Shown here one piece after another: positions 44,347 through 56,134 of a stretch of DNA of 64,000 nt. The position numbers and the translations under genes were made by a program. Each line of letters starts with the position of its first letter. The stretch's first letter is position 1. The notes below the pieces were generated by a model. That model searched no databases. It worked only from the letters and a program-made list of their open reading frames with translations, and was not told where the DNA came from. This DNA comes from Rhodocista pekingensis (GTDB lineage Bacteria > Pseudomonadota > Alphaproteobacteria > Azospirillales > Azospirillaceae). The stretch covers positions 310,001-374,000 of the forward strand of contig NZ_JBHTCM010000004.1 in NCBI RefSeq assembly GCF_042665545.1, given 5' to 3'.

Positions 44347-44481
44347 GCGGCTAGGTGTGGCGACCCGCCCGCGCGCCGTCAAGCCTCGCGGGCGGAGGAA
44401 CGCGGCGGGCGTGGGAAAGGGGCTGACGGGACGGTCGCAGCCTCGGTAAGGTGGCACCTAAGAATAAGAGGGAGGAAAGAG

Positions 44482-45000
44482 GTGACTGCGTTTCTCGGCA
44501 AGCTCCTTGTCTGGGCGATCGGCATCGTCGCCGTGTTGTTCGTCGGCTGGCAGGTCTTCATCACGGCCCGGATCGGCGCCATCGAGCAGGAGCATGGCGG
44601 CCTGATCGACTTCCAGACCCTGGAGCTGGACTGGAAGCCCAACCAGTTCCTCGTCGCCCCGCGGGGAGCGACGCCGCTGGCACAGCCCCACGCCGCCGCC
44701 CCCGTCCTTTCCGTGCCGGCCGGGCGGCTGCGCGATGCCGTCACCGCCCTGGTGGAGGCGGAGCCGCGGACCCGCATCGTCCGACGCTCCGACGACGGCA
44801 TGCGTCTGACTGCCGTGCAGCAGTCCCGCGCCATGCGCTTCCCGGATTTCGTGAGCATTGAGATCCGCCCGGCGGAGGGCGGCGGCAGCACGCTGCTGGT
44901 CTACAGCCGGGCCGTGTTCGGTGTCCGCGACTTCGGGGTCAACCGGGCGCGGGTGGAGGGCTGGCTGGCCCGGCTGCCGGACCGGATCGGCGGGGCGTAG
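44482..45000 (+). CDS. DUF1499-type membrane-anchored protein
   Basis: A 172-residue protein starting with GTG at 44482 behind GGAGGAAAGAG. One N-terminal transmembrane helix (KLLVWAIGIVAVLFVGWQVF) is followed by a periplasmic domain whose features fit DUF1499: PNQFLVAP, RTRIVRRSDDGMRLTAVQQS, RFPDFVSIEI and RVEGWLARLPDRIG. The function of the family is unknown. A strong bidirectional hairpin follows. Confidence 0.75.
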   Translation: MTAFLGKLLVWAIGIVAVLFVGWQVFITARIGAIEQEHGGLIDFQTLELDWKPNQFLVAPRGATPLAQPHAAAPVLSVPAGRLRDAVTALVEAEPRTRIVRRSDDGMRLTAVQQSRAMRFPDFVSIEIRPAEGGGSTLLVYSRAVFGVRDFGVNRARVEGWLARLPDRIGGA

Positions 45001-45024
45001 GCGGGTCCCTCCCGCCTACGCCCC
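44992..45024. terminator. Bidirectional terminator hairpin
   Basis: GGGGCGTAGGCGGG (44992-45005) pairs perfectly with CCCGCCTACGCCCC (45011-45024) around TCCCT. The 14-bp stem begins inside the 3' end of the DUF1499 gene and precedes the stop of the convergent binding-protein gene at 45035, so it can serve both. Confidence 0.75.
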
Positions 45025-45034
45025 ACATCCGTCC

Positions 45035-46153
45035 TCAGTCGGCGGCAAGCGGGGCGTAGCCGGACGTACCCCAGCGGTACATGACATAGTCCGTGCTGGT
45101 GCGGTCGCCCTTGGCGTCGAAGGCGAGGGGGCCGACGACCGTGGCATAGTCACCCTGGCGCAGCGTCGCGGCGACCCGGGCGCCGTCGGTGCTGCCGGCC
45201 TTCTCCGCCGCCTTGGCCCAGACCTGCACGGCGGCATAGGCGTAGAGTGTGTAGGCCCCCGGCTCGCCCCCGTTGCCGCGCAGCCGGGCGATCAGGTCCT
45301 GTGCCTCCGGCTTCGCGCGGGCATCGGCGCTGAACGTCATCGTCATGCCCTCGCCGGCCGGCCCGGCGATGGCCTGGAACTCGTCCGAGGCGAGCGTGTC
45401 GCCGGAGACGAACAGGGCGGTGACGCCGGCCTCCCGCGCCTGCCGGACCAGCAGGGCCGCCTCGGTATAGAGTCCGCCGAAATAGACGGCGTCCACATTG
45501 GCGGCCTTGATCCGGGTGACCAGGGCCGTGAAGTCCCGTTCGCCCAGGGTCAGGGAGGTGTAGAGCACCTCATGCAGCCCCTTGGCGGCCATCGCGGCAC
45601 GGGTGGCGTCGGCCAGCCCCTTGCCGTAGGTGGTCTGGTCGTGGACCACGGCCACGCGCCGGCCGGCGAAATGGCGCGCCAGCCAGCCGCCGGCGATGTC
45701 GCCCTGCTGGTCGTCGCGGCCGCAGGTGCGGAAGACCAGGGTACGTCCGCCTTCCGTCACTTCGGGGCTGGTGGCGGTGGGGGTGATGGTGACGATCCCC
45801 TCGTCCTCATAGACCTGCGAGGCCGGAATCGTGGTGCCGGACTGGAGGTGGCCCACGACCAGGGCGACGCCCTCCGTCGCCAGCCGGTTGGCCACGGCCA
45901 CCGCCTGCGCCGGCACGCCGCCGTCGTCCAGAGGGATCAGGCGCAGCGGCTCGCCCAGGACGCCGCCGGCCGCGTTGATGTCGGCCACGGCCTGCTCGGC
46001 ACCGCGGCGGAGCTGCTCGCCGACAGCGGCAAGCTGGCCGGTCAGCGGGGCGGCGAGGCCAACGGCCGTTTCCGCCGCGGCCGGACCCGCCATGAGGACG
46101 GCGGTGCCCAGCACCGCCGGGATCAGCACGGCGGACAGAGAGGGGATGCGCAC
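45035..46153 (-). CDS. LivJ-like periplasmic branched-chain amino acid/amide binding protein (copy 2)
   Basis: A 372-residue periplasmic binding protein starting at GTG 46153. The signal peptide ends near AGPAAAE, and the mature part follows the LivJ pattern: VGLAAPLTGQLAAVGEQLRR, AVADINAAGGVLGEPLRLI, VALVVGHLQSGTTIPAS and FRTCGRDDQQGDIAGGWLA. The disulfide cysteine is retained. It is a paralogue of the next gene upstream. No permease or ATPase genes adjoin it, so it may serve a transporter coded elsewhere. Confidence 0.9.
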   Translation of the reverse strand: MRIPSLSAVLIPAVLGTAVLMAGPAAAETAVGLAAPLTGQLAAVGEQLRRGAEQAVADINAAGGVLGEPLRLIPLDDGGVPAQAVAVANRLATEGVALVVGHLQSGTTIPASQVYEDEGIVTITPTATSPEVTEGGRTLVFRTCGRDDQQGDIAGGWLARHFAGRRVAVVHDQTTYGKGLADATRAAMAAKGLHEVLYTSLTLGERDFTALVTRIKAANVDAVYFGGLYTEAALLVRQAREAGVTALFVSGDTLASDEFQAIAGPAGEGMTMTFSADARAKPEAQDLIARLRGNGGEPGAYTLYAYAAVQVWAKAAEKAGSTDGARVAATLRQGDYATVVGPLAFDAKGDRTSTDYVMYRWGTSGYAPLAAD

Positions 46154-46264
46154 GGGAACTCTCCCGATCGGAGGGGCGTCACTGGGGCTGGATCGGACTG
46201 CCCGCAGCTCCGCACGCCGCCCGGCAGGACCGGGCGGCGGCAGGCGGGAAGGCGGAGCGCCGGA

Positions 46265-47365
46265 TCACTTGATCGGCGTGTAGGCGCCGTTCGACCAGCG
46301 GTAGATGATGTAGTCGGTGGAGCGGCGGTCGCCCTTCCCGTCATAGGAGAGCGGGCCGATCACGGTCTGGTACTCGCCATCGCGCAGGGCTTCGGAAACC
46401 TTATCCGAATCCGGGCTTCCGGCCTTCTCCGCCGCCGCGGCCCAGGCCTGGACGGCGGCGTAGCTGTAGAGCGTGTAGGCCTCGGGTTCATAACCCTGGT
46501 CGCGGAAGCGCTTCACCACGTCGGCCGCGATCGGTTCGTCGCGGTAGTCGGCACCGAAGGTCACCAGGGCGCCCTCGCCGGTCGGGCCGGTGATGTTCCA
46601 GAACTCCTGGTTGACGGTGCCGTCGCCCGACATGAAGACGGCCTTCATGCCGGCATCGGCCATCTGCCGCACGATCAGGCCGCCCTCGGTGTGCAGGCCG
46701 CCGAAATAGACGACATTCACGCCGGCGTCGCGCATGCGGGTGATGAGGGCGGACATGTCGCGCTCGCCCACCGTGACCGCCTGGTACATGACCTCCTGGA
46801 GGCCGCCCTTGTTCATCGCCGCCTTGGTGGCGTCGGCCAGACCCTTGCCGTAGGTGGTCTGGTCGTGGATCACCGCGACGCGGTCGTTCCTGTGATTCTT
46901 GATCAGGTAGCTGGCGGCGACGTCGCCCTGCTGGTCGTCGCGGCCGCAGGTGCGAAACACCGTCTCCAGGCCCTGCTCGGTGAGCTGCGGGTTGGTCGAG
47001 GCGGGGGTGATGAGGAGGATGCCCTCGTCCGCATAGACCTTGGCGGCGGGGATCGTCACGGCGGAATTGAAGTGACCGACGACAAGGGCGGCGCCGGCCG
47101 TCGCCATCTTGTTGGCCACGGCGACGCCCTGGCTGGGATTGGAGGCATCGTCCTCGACGACGAAGCGCAGCTTCTCGCCCAGCACGCCGCCTTTTGCGTT
47201 CAGGTCCTTGACCGCCATCTCGGTGCCGCGCCGCATCTGCTCGCCGAACACGGCGTTGGGGCCGGTGATCGGGGCGCCCAGCCCGACCACGATGTCGGCG
47301 CGCGCCGGCGCCGCGGCGAGGGTCGCCACCGCCGCCAGGGCGAGAAGGGACATCTTCAACTGCAT
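46265..47365 (-). CDS. LivJ-like periplasmic branched-chain amino acid/amide binding protein (copy 1)
   Basis: A 366-residue periplasmic binding protein starting at ATG 47365. The signal is MQLKMSLLALAAVATLAAAP with cleavage near ARA. It shares the same LivJ pattern as its neighbour, including GVLGEKLRFVVEDDASNPSQ, FRTCGRDDQQGDVAASYL and DQTTYGKGLADATKAAM. The two copies lie 111 nt apart in the same orientation and probably come from an ancient duplication. Ligand: branched-chain or other neutral amino acids by family; not provable here. Confidence 0.92.
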   Translation of the reverse strand: MQLKMSLLALAAVATLAAAPARADIVVGLGAPITGPNAVFGEQMRRGTEMAVKDLNAKGGVLGEKLRFVVEDDASNPSQGVAVANKMATAGAALVVGHFNSAVTIPAAKVYADEGILLITPASTNPQLTEQGLETVFRTCGRDDQQGDVAASYLIKNHRNDRVAVIHDQTTYGKGLADATKAAMNKGGLQEVMYQAVTVGERDMSALITRMRDAGVNVVYFGGLHTEGGLIVRQMADAGMKAVFMSGDGTVNQEFWNITGPTGEGALVTFGADYRDEPIAADVVKRFRDQGYEPEAYTLYSYAAVQAWAAAAEKAGSPDSDKVSEALRDGEYQTVIGPLSYDGKGDRRSTDYIIYRWSNGAYTPIK

Positions 47366-47468
47366 TGTGTCGCTCCCCCAGAACGAAGCCTGTTGCGCAG
47401 TTCTCTGCGCGATGTGCCCGGACCCTAGCACAGCCCTCCCGACGGAAGAATGGCGTGTGTGCGCGCCC

Positions 47469-48179
47469 TCAGCGCCAGGGGCCGGAGACCGTGCGCCACA
47501 GGCTGAGGCCGGCGACCCAGGCGCTGGCGGCCAGGAAGAGGACCAGGGGAAACAGGGGACGCGCCGGGTAGGCGAGCACCAGCCAGAGCGCCGCCGCGCC
47601 CCAGCCCGCGGTCAGCGCCACCGTCACGGGCCGGAGGCGGCGGACCCGGAACGGGTGCAGGAAGCGCACCGGCAGGAAGGTCAGGATACCGCAGGCCAGC
47701 ACCACCGCCGCGTTCGTCCAGGGGCCGCCGTCGAGCAGGAAGAGGTACAGCACCACCACGTTCCAGACGGCCGGGAAGCCCAGGAAATGGTTGTCCGGCT
47801 CCTTCATGTCGAGCTTGGCGAAGAGGTGCAGCGAGGTCAGCAGGACCCAGGCACAGCCCACCAGATCAAGGGACTGTGGCAGCAGGTCGAAGCGCCAGAG
47901 GAAGGCGACCGGAACGAAGACATAGGTCAGGTAGTCGACGATCAGGTCCAAGGCCGCCCCGTCGAACAGCGGCACCCGCGCCTTGACCTCGAAGCGGCGG
48001 GCCAGGGGACCGTCGATCCCGTCCACCAGAAGGGCGAGGGCAAGCCAGAGGAACACCGCCTGGGCGTCGCCGTCGATCACCGCCAGCAGAGCCAGGAAGG
48101 CCCAGACGGCGCCGGTCGCGGTCAGAAGATGGATGGCCCAGGCGGACCAGGGGAACGGGTGGGCGGACGGTTCTGACAT
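47469..48179 (-). CDS. pcs: Phosphatidylcholine synthase
   Basis: A 236-residue membrane protein with about eight hydrophobic segments. The CDP-alcohol phosphatidyltransferase motif appears as DGPLARRFEVK, followed by FDGAALDLIVDYLTYVFVP, with the spacing of catalytic aspartates expected for the family. The DIVDFLTYVFVP-like segment is characteristic of Pcs, which joins choline to CDP-diacylglycerol to make phosphatidylcholine. The presence of this lipid route fits an alphaproteobacterium. The ATG at 48179 is chosen over a longer open frame. Confidence 0.88.
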   Translation of the reverse strand: MSEPSAHPFPWSAWAIHLLTATGAVWAFLALLAVIDGDAQAVFLWLALALLVDGIDGPLARRFEVKARVPLFDGAALDLIVDYLTYVFVPVAFLWRFDLLPQSLDLVGCAWVLLTSLHLFAKLDMKEPDNHFLGFPAVWNVVVLYLFLLDGGPWTNAAVVLACGILTFLPVRFLHPFRVRRLRPVTVALTAGWGAAALWLVLAYPARPLFPLVLFLAASAWVAGLSLWRTVSGPWR

Positions 48180-48322
48180 CCGCCCACTATAGGGCGTCGC
48201 CGCCGCGGCAGCCAAGCCGCGCTCGGCTGCCATCGGACGGCACGACGGACGGGATCTGCTGGCAACTACAGGTCTAAACAGTAATCGGTAAAGCTCTCAG
48301 ATCCCACGTTGCCATGCCAGAG

Positions 48323-48784
48323 TTACGAAGGCGCTGCTGTCAGCAACCTGGACCGGACATGGCGGATCTCAGTGAACGGTCCGGTTATTTCCGCTCGTCC
48401 ATCATGAATGGATACCGAAACCAGATCGGAGCCAAACCGGAACAGGCGAGAGCCGGGTGGCCGAAAGAAGTGGAGGCTTTCTCCTGATTTCTGATCATCC
48501 TTCACATATCCGTTCTTTTCCACGGAACGGAAAATTTCCTGCACGTCATCGCTGCCGACTTTTCCGACGGCAAAAAGAACCGGCAAGCGCAAAAGCAATA
48601 AGATCCAAATGGCAACAAGACATGCAAGGGCTGCATCCCAACCCTTTCCGCCACCCCTTATCAATTCTATGAGGAAGTAGCAGGTGAGTGGCGAAAGTAT
48701 GAAAATCAAAAGCTGTTCAATGTCCCTGACGGGAAAAAGGAACCGGATGGGAGAGGTGGCAAGACGAACAGGGCTGACTTGCAT
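48323..48784 (-). CDS. Uncharacterised two-helix membrane protein
   Basis: A 153-residue protein starting at ATG 48784, behind the ribosome-binding site AAGGAGGGCGAA. Two hydrophobic helices are seen at about residues 22-45 and 51-75 (LLIFILSPLTCYFLIELI; LACLVAIWILLLLRLPVLF), followed by an 80-residue soluble C-terminal domain. No family is recognised. Codon use is less GC-biased than in the neighbours, which suggests acquisition. A sigma-70-like promoter lies upstream. Confidence 0.6.
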   Translation of the reverse strand: MQVSPVRLATSPIRFLFPVRDIEQLLIFILSPLTCYFLIELIRGGGKGWDAALACLVAIWILLLLRLPVLFAVGKVGSDDVQEIFRSVEKNGYVKDDQKSGESLHFFRPPGSRLFRFGSDLVSVSIHDGRAEITGPFTEIRHVRSRLLTAAPS

Positions 48785-48866
48785 GGCTTCGCCCTCCTTG
48801 GCGCCAGAAAGCTGATGAACACCGGCCGGAGCCCTCTTTTCGGCCGCGCGGACGGGACAGAGACAA

Positions 48867-48894
48867 AAGATACCGGCAGGCCGTTGCAAGTCAA
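48867..48894 (-). promoter_or_regulatory. Candidate sigma-70-type promoter
   Basis: On the minus strand TTGACT (48894-48889) and TATCTT (48872-48867) are separated by 16 nt, and the gene at 48784 begins about 75 nt downstream of the predicted start. I see no other structure in the 48785-49172 gap apart from a short GCCCGC/GCGGGT hairpin at about 48925. Confidence 0.5.
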
Positions 48895-49172
48895 TGAAAT
48901 GGTTGTGTTCCGAAGGGAAAAGCCCGCAAAGCGGGTTCTGTGCCCGCGCCTCGGCGGAATGATTGAAGTGCGGGGAATCGACCCCGATCGATTGAACGCA
49001 GCCGCCGCGCACGCCCCGAGAGGGGCCGAACACAGGTGCGCGATGGTGTCAGCCTATGCGAACCCCCCGTCCGGAACCAGCGCCGGTTCTGCGGATCTGG
49101 CCGGCGGAACCGGCCGTGGCGCCCGGTGCCGTCCGGCCTCATCTCCGGGCGGCGACAGGCAGGGAGGAAGGC

Positions 49173-49520
49173 ATGCAGACGACGGGGGGAACCGCCGTCC
49201 TGTCCCGGGGGCAGTGGCTGAAGCTGGTCCGCGTGCTGGGAATGCTGGGCTCCGACCATGCCGGAGAGCGGGCCGCGGCGGCGCTGGCGGCGCACCGGCT
49301 GGTCCGGGGCTGGGGAACGGACTGGGCGGCCCTGCTGGCGCCGCGCCGCATGAGCGAGACGGAGCGCCGCCGGCCGCGCGGGCCGTTCCACGACGCCTTT
49401 CATGATCCCGCCGCGGCGGCGCAGTCGCGGCTGCGCCAGATGGCGGCGGAGGTGGCGCGGCTGGAGGCGGAGGTGAAGCGGCTGAAGCGTCTGCTCGACG
49501 CCCGCCACCAGCGCGGCTGA
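49173..49520 (+). CDS. Uncharacterised protein with C-terminal coiled coil
   Basis: A 115-residue cytoplasmic protein starting at ATG 49173 after AGGGAGGAAG. The N-terminal half is helical (GQWLKLVRVLGMLGSDHAG), and the C-terminal 35 residues form a coiled coil with heptad leucines (MAAEVARLEAEVKRLKRLL). No family is recognised. It is convergent with uvrA, with only 21 nt between the stops. Confidence 0.55.
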   Translation: MQTTGGTAVLSRGQWLKLVRVLGMLGSDHAGERAAAALAAHRLVRGWGTDWAALLAPRRMSETERRRPRGPFHDAFHDPAAAAQSRLRQMAAEVARLEAEVKRLKRLLDARHQRG

Positions 49521-49541
49521 ACGGTGCGGGCCCGGGCGGTG

Positions 49542-52391
<2,850 letters not shown>

Positions 52392-52397
<6 letters not shown>

Positions 52398-52406
52398 GCT
52401 GTGTTC
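52392..52406. promoter_or_regulatory. LexA-type SOS box (GTTC-N7-GTTC) over the uvrA start codon
   Basis: GTTC at 52392-52395 and GTTC at 52403-52406 are separated by exactly 7 nt, which is the direct-repeat LexA site known from Alphaproteobacteria. The uvrA start codon is at 52397-52395, so the site covers the start. Repression here would block transcription initiation close by. The rest of the 52407-52882 gap, which must hold the ssb promoter, shows no second site. Confidence 0.8.
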
Positions 52407-52882
52407 TGTATATGAGGCCCGGCCGCAGGGGAAGGGGCAAGCACGGTGCCACCAATATGGATCGGAACGCAGGACGGAAAAACCCGGATGCGATGCCGGA
52501 TGGGCATACCGCCCCGGCCCCTGGCGGACGGCTCGGACGGTCCGGCGGGCGGCAACGGGGCGGGACTCGGGCGGCTGCATCGGGGCGTTCCCTGTCCGGC
52601 CCGCGCCCCTTCCAGAAGTTCCGTAAGTGTTTCATATATCGGGCTGAGCGGAACGCGCACGGCCCGCTGTTCCAGGTGGGTGTCGCCGGGGTACGGGCCG
52701 GGGTAAGGGCGGCGCCATGGCGGCGACTTCCCTGCGCAGGTCGGGCCGTGTAGGGTGGCGTCCTTCTGCGCCCGGACGGTTACCGGTACGCAGCCGACGG
52801 TCAGGACCCGCCACAGGGGGCCCGGCCGGTTGGCGCTCAGGACGTTTGGCGAAAGAACGGAACGACAGCGAAAGAACGACCC

Positions 52883-53452
52883 ATGGCAGGCAGCGTCAAC
52901 AAGGTCATCCTGATCGGCAATCTGGGCAAGGACCCGGAAATCCGGAACATGCAGAACGGCGGCAAGGTCTGCAATCTGCGCATCGCCACCTCGGAGAACT
53001 GGAAGGACCGCAACACCGGGGAGCGCCAGGAGCGCACCCAGTGGCATTCCGTCGTCATCTTCAACGAGAATCTGGCCCAGATCGCCGAGCGCTACCTGCG
53101 CAAGGGCTCCAAGGTCTATATCGAGGGCCAGCTCGAAACCCGGAAATGGACCGACCAGTCTGGGCAGGAGAAGTACACGACCGAGGTCGTGCTCCGGCAG
53201 TTCCGGGGCGAGCTGACCCTGCTTGACGGCCGTGAGGGCAGTGGTGGTGGCAGCGGTGGGGGCGATTACGGCGGCGGCGGGGACTACGACCGTGGCGGCG
53301 ACTACGGCGGCAGCTATGGCGGTGGCGGGGGCGGCTATGGCGCATCGCCCCAGCGCGGCGCCCGTGGCGGAGCGGGCGCCGGGCAGGGCGGTGGCCAGGG
53401 CGGTGGCCGTCCGCCGGCCAGCAATGATCTCGACGACGAGATCCCGTTCTGA
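52883..53452 (+). CDS. ssb: Single-stranded DNA-binding protein
   Basis: A 189-residue SSB. The OB-fold (residues 1-110) starts MAGSVNKVILIGNLGKDPEI and includes KDRNTGERQERTQWHSVVIF and the VYIEGQLETRKW strand. A glycine-rich, low-complexity linker with repeated GGDYGG-like units (about 118-175) leads to the acidic tip LDDEIPF, which recruits partner proteins. The stop codon overlaps the next gene's start by one base, so the CpeT-like gene is likely translated with it. Confidence 0.96.
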   Translation: MAGSVNKVILIGNLGKDPEIRNMQNGGKVCNLRIATSENWKDRNTGERQERTQWHSVVIFNENLAQIAERYLRKGSKVYIEGQLETRKWTDQSGQEKYTTEVVLRQFRGELTLLDGREGSGGGSGGGDYGGGGDYDRGGDYGGSYGGGGGGYGASPQRGARGGAGAGQGGGQGGGRPPASNDLDDEIPF

Positions 53453-54162
53453 TGCCGTTCTCCCGCGCTGTCGTCCGGCCCGGCCGTCCGGCCCTCGTCG
53501 CCCTGACCCTGGTCGGGGTTCTGATCGGGGGGCTGGCACCGGCCGGGGCGGCGCGTGCCGATGAGAGCCAGACCCTGGCGGCGCTGCTCACAGGCAGCTT
53601 CAGCACGGCACAGCAGGCGGCGGGCGACCCGCAGGTCCCGCTCCTGCGGCGCCAGGTCACGCCGATCTGGCCGCGCCGGCATGACGGGCCCTGGCTCTAT
53701 GTGGAAGAGGCGCCGGAGGCTGACCGCGGCCGGCCGGCCCGCCAGCGCATCGTGCAGATCCGCTTCGCACCGGAGCGGGGCGGGGTGGAACTGCGCAGCT
53801 ACCGTCTGCCCGACCCCGCCGCCGCGGTCGGGGCCTGGCGCGATCCGTCGCGCCTGAAGGAACTGATGCCGGAGCAGCTCGACCGGATCGCGGGCTGCGA
53901 GGTGGTGCTGTACCGCCGCGGCGAATGGAACTTTTCCGGCAACACCGTCGGGACGGACTGCGCCGATCCCGACGGCAGGGCCGCCTATCTGATCATCCAG
54001 ATGTCCGTTCAGTCCGCCTTCACCCGCGTCTGGGAGCGTGGCTTCACCGGCGCTGGCGAGGCGGTCCGGGACACGGTCGAGGGTGGCTTCCGCTTCGACA
54101 AGGCCGCCCCGGACATGCCGGACGCGGGGGCCGCCGACACGACCGGACCGTCCGGCCGCTGA
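53452..54162 (+). CDS. CpcT/CpeT-like exported protein
   Basis: A 236-residue protein with an N-terminal signal peptide (hydrophobic core and ARADES cleavage region). The mature part follows the CpcT/CpeT fold: ALLTGSFSTAQQA, then GPWLYVEEAPEADRGRPARQ, CEVVLYRRGEWNFSGNTVG and RVWERGF. In cyanobacteria this fold attaches bilin chromophores to phycobiliproteins, which is unlikely here because no phycobiliprotein is present; the exported location also differs. The role is unknown. It overlaps the ssb stop codon by one base. Confidence 0.75.
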   Translation: MPFSRAVVRPGRPALVALTLVGVLIGGLAPAGAARADESQTLAALLTGSFSTAQQAAGDPQVPLLRRQVTPIWPRRHDGPWLYVEEAPEADRGRPARQRIVQIRFAPERGGVELRSYRLPDPAAAVGAWRDPSRLKELMPEQLDRIAGCEVVLYRRGEWNFSGNTVGTDCADPDGRAAYLIIQMSVQSAFTRVWERGFTGAGEAVRDTVEGGFRFDKAAPDMPDAGAADTTGPSGR

Positions 54163-54174
54163 GCGGGCGCCCGG

Positions 54175-54366
54175 TCACCTGCCGGCCTTCGGGGCGCCGG
54201 GCGGGTCCGGTGCCGGGGCGGGGGCCGGCGTCTCCGGGCCGGGATTGTCCGTCCCCGGCGGCACCGGCGCGGGCTCGGTCGGGCCGGGGGCCGGGGTTTC
54301 CCCCGGCGGCGGGATTTCCGTCTGCCCCGGCGTCGGCGTGCCGGGCGGGCTGGGTGCGATGGCCAT
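54175..54366 (-). CDS. Small proline-rich protein (possible)
   Basis: A 63-residue open frame from ATG 54366, made of tandem PPPG/PTPG-like units (GTPTPGQTEIPPPGETPAPG). Small proline-rich proteins of this kind are found in several proteobacteria with no known function. The ribosome-binding site is weak (GGTGAG) and codon periodicity is masked by the repeats, so translation is uncertain. Confidence 0.4.
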   Translation of the reverse strand: MAIAPSPPGTPTPGQTEIPPPGETPAPGPTEPAPVPPGTDNPGPETPAPAPAPDPPGAPKAGR

Positions 54367-54628
54367 TCTCACCGTCTCCAGTCTGTAAGCCGTCCGACCC
54401 TTGGTCAGTCCGCCCCTTGGTCAGTCCGGCCGTGGGCTGTCCGGCGTCCTGCGACGCCAGCGCTTCCGGGAGAACCGGCCCGGCGTGTCCGGGTTCCCCC
54501 TGCGGTCGGAGCCTGCCCGCGGGGCGGGATTGCGCCGCATCAGGGTTGACGGCCCATGGTCAACTGTTGTTGATCCGTCATTGTTCCGATATCGGATGAT
54601 TTTCCTGTCTTCAGACCCCGGGTTTCCC

Positions 54629-55981
54629 ATGTCCACCGCCGTAACCGAGACGCCCCCCCTTGCGGCGCAGATCCGCCGCCATGCTGTTGACCTGATCCGG
54701 CTTGCCGTCCCGGTGATGGTGGCGCGCGCCGGCATGATGACCATGGTGGTGGTCGATACGCTGGTGGTCGGCCAGTACGGCTCTTCGGACCTCGCCTGGC
54801 TGGGGCTCGCCAGCGCGGCGCAGAGCACCATGTTCGCCGTGCTTGTCGGCCTGCTGCTCGGCACCGTGGTGATGACGGCCCAGGCGGTCGGTGCCGGCGA
54901 CCGTGTCGCCACGGGGCGGATCTGGCGGCAGTCGCTGTCCTATGCGCTGCTGGTCGGCCTCATCTGCACGGCCCTGAGTTTCCTGGGCGAGCCGTTCTTC
55001 CTGCTGACCGGCCAGTCGGCGGAACTGGCGGCCGGCGGCGGCCGGCTGATGGAAGTGTACGGCTACGGCATGGTCGGCGGCGCCCTGTTCGCCACGACGA
55101 CCCTGTTCCTGGAGGGATTGAAGCGGCCGCTGCCCGGCATGGTCGCCATCGTGATCGCCAACCTGGTCAATCTGGGACTGGACTGGGTGCTGGTCTTCGG
55201 CCTGTTCGGCCTGCCGGAGCTGGGGGCGGAGGGGTCGGCCTGGGCGACCACGCTGATCCGCTGGGGCATGGCGGCCGGTCTGATCGCCTATGTCTGGTGG
55301 ATGCCGGACCAGCAGGCGCACGGGGTGCGTCAGGCGGGCGGTGGCTGGCGGGCCGGGGCGGAGCAGCGCCGTCTGGGCTATGCCGCCGGGGCCAGCAACG
55401 GGCTGGAGGCATCGGCCTTCGCCACGCTGACCCTGTTCGCGGGCTGGATGGGGCCGTTGGCGCTGGCCGCCTATACGGTGGGGCTGAACCTGATCGCGCT
55501 GCCCTTCATGAGCGCGCTGGGGCTGGCCGCGGCCACCGCGGTGCGGGTCGGTAACGCGCACGGAGCCAAGGACCGGCGGGAGACGGCCCTGGCCGGCTGG
55601 ACCGGGCTGGGTGTCACCACCCTGCTGCTGGGGCTGACGGCGCTGGCCTTCGCCCTGTTCCCGGCGGAGATCGCCCGGGGCTTCGCGGCCGATCCGGCCC
55701 TGATCGCGGTCATCATCCCCGTTGTCGGCTTCAGTGCCTGGATTCTGGTCGCGGACGGCGGACAGGTGGTGATGGCGCAGGCCCTGCGCGGCCGCGGCGA
55801 CACCTGGATGCCGACGGTGCTGCACTTCTTCAGCTACTTCGCCGTGATGGTGCCGCTGTGCTGGTTCCTCGGCATCCGGGCGGACCGGGGGGTGATGGGC
55901 CTGTTCGAGGGCATCTTCGTCGCCAGCGTCATCTCGGTCGGCGTGCTCTCGGCCCGCTTCGCCTGGCTGTCCCGGCGCTGA
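54629..55981 (+). CDS. MATE-family multidrug/toxin exporter
   Basis: A 450-residue inner-membrane protein with about 12 helices. It has the MATE arrangement of two related halves: LAVPVMVARAGMMTMVVVD and AVGAGDRVATGRIWRQSL in the first, YTVGLNLIALPFMSALGLAA and VRVGNAHGAKDRRETAL in the second. It should export organic cations using a sodium or proton gradient. The start at 54629 (MSTAVTE) is uncertain; an ATG at 54599 would add ten residues. Confidence 0.9.
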   Translation: MSTAVTETPPLAAQIRRHAVDLIRLAVPVMVARAGMMTMVVVDTLVVGQYGSSDLAWLGLASAAQSTMFAVLVGLLLGTVVMTAQAVGAGDRVATGRIWRQSLSYALLVGLICTALSFLGEPFFLLTGQSAELAAGGGRLMEVYGYGMVGGALFATTTLFLEGLKRPLPGMVAIVIANLVNLGLDWVLVFGLFGLPELGAEGSAWATTLIRWGMAAGLIAYVWWMPDQQAHGVRQAGGGWRAGAEQRRLGYAAGASNGLEASAFATLTLFAGWMGPLALAAYTVGLNLIALPFMSALGLAAATAVRVGNAHGAKDRRETALAGWTGLGVTTLLLGLTALAFALFPAEIARGFAADPALIAVIIPVVGFSAWILVADGGQVVMAQALRGRGDTWMPTVLHFFSYFAVMVPLCWFLGIRADRGVMGLFEGIFVASVISVGVLSARFAWLSRR

Positions 55982-56134
55982 CCGCCCAGGAGCAGGGGCA
56001 GTTCCCGGCAGGACGCGGCGGGGCCGGGCACGTTGTTCGTCCCCGGGAATGATGATAAAAGGTCGCAAACCTCGGAGACCCCGCCGAAATGCGGCCTCCG
56101 GCATTGTTTTCCGCTGACGTCAGAGCTGTATTCG

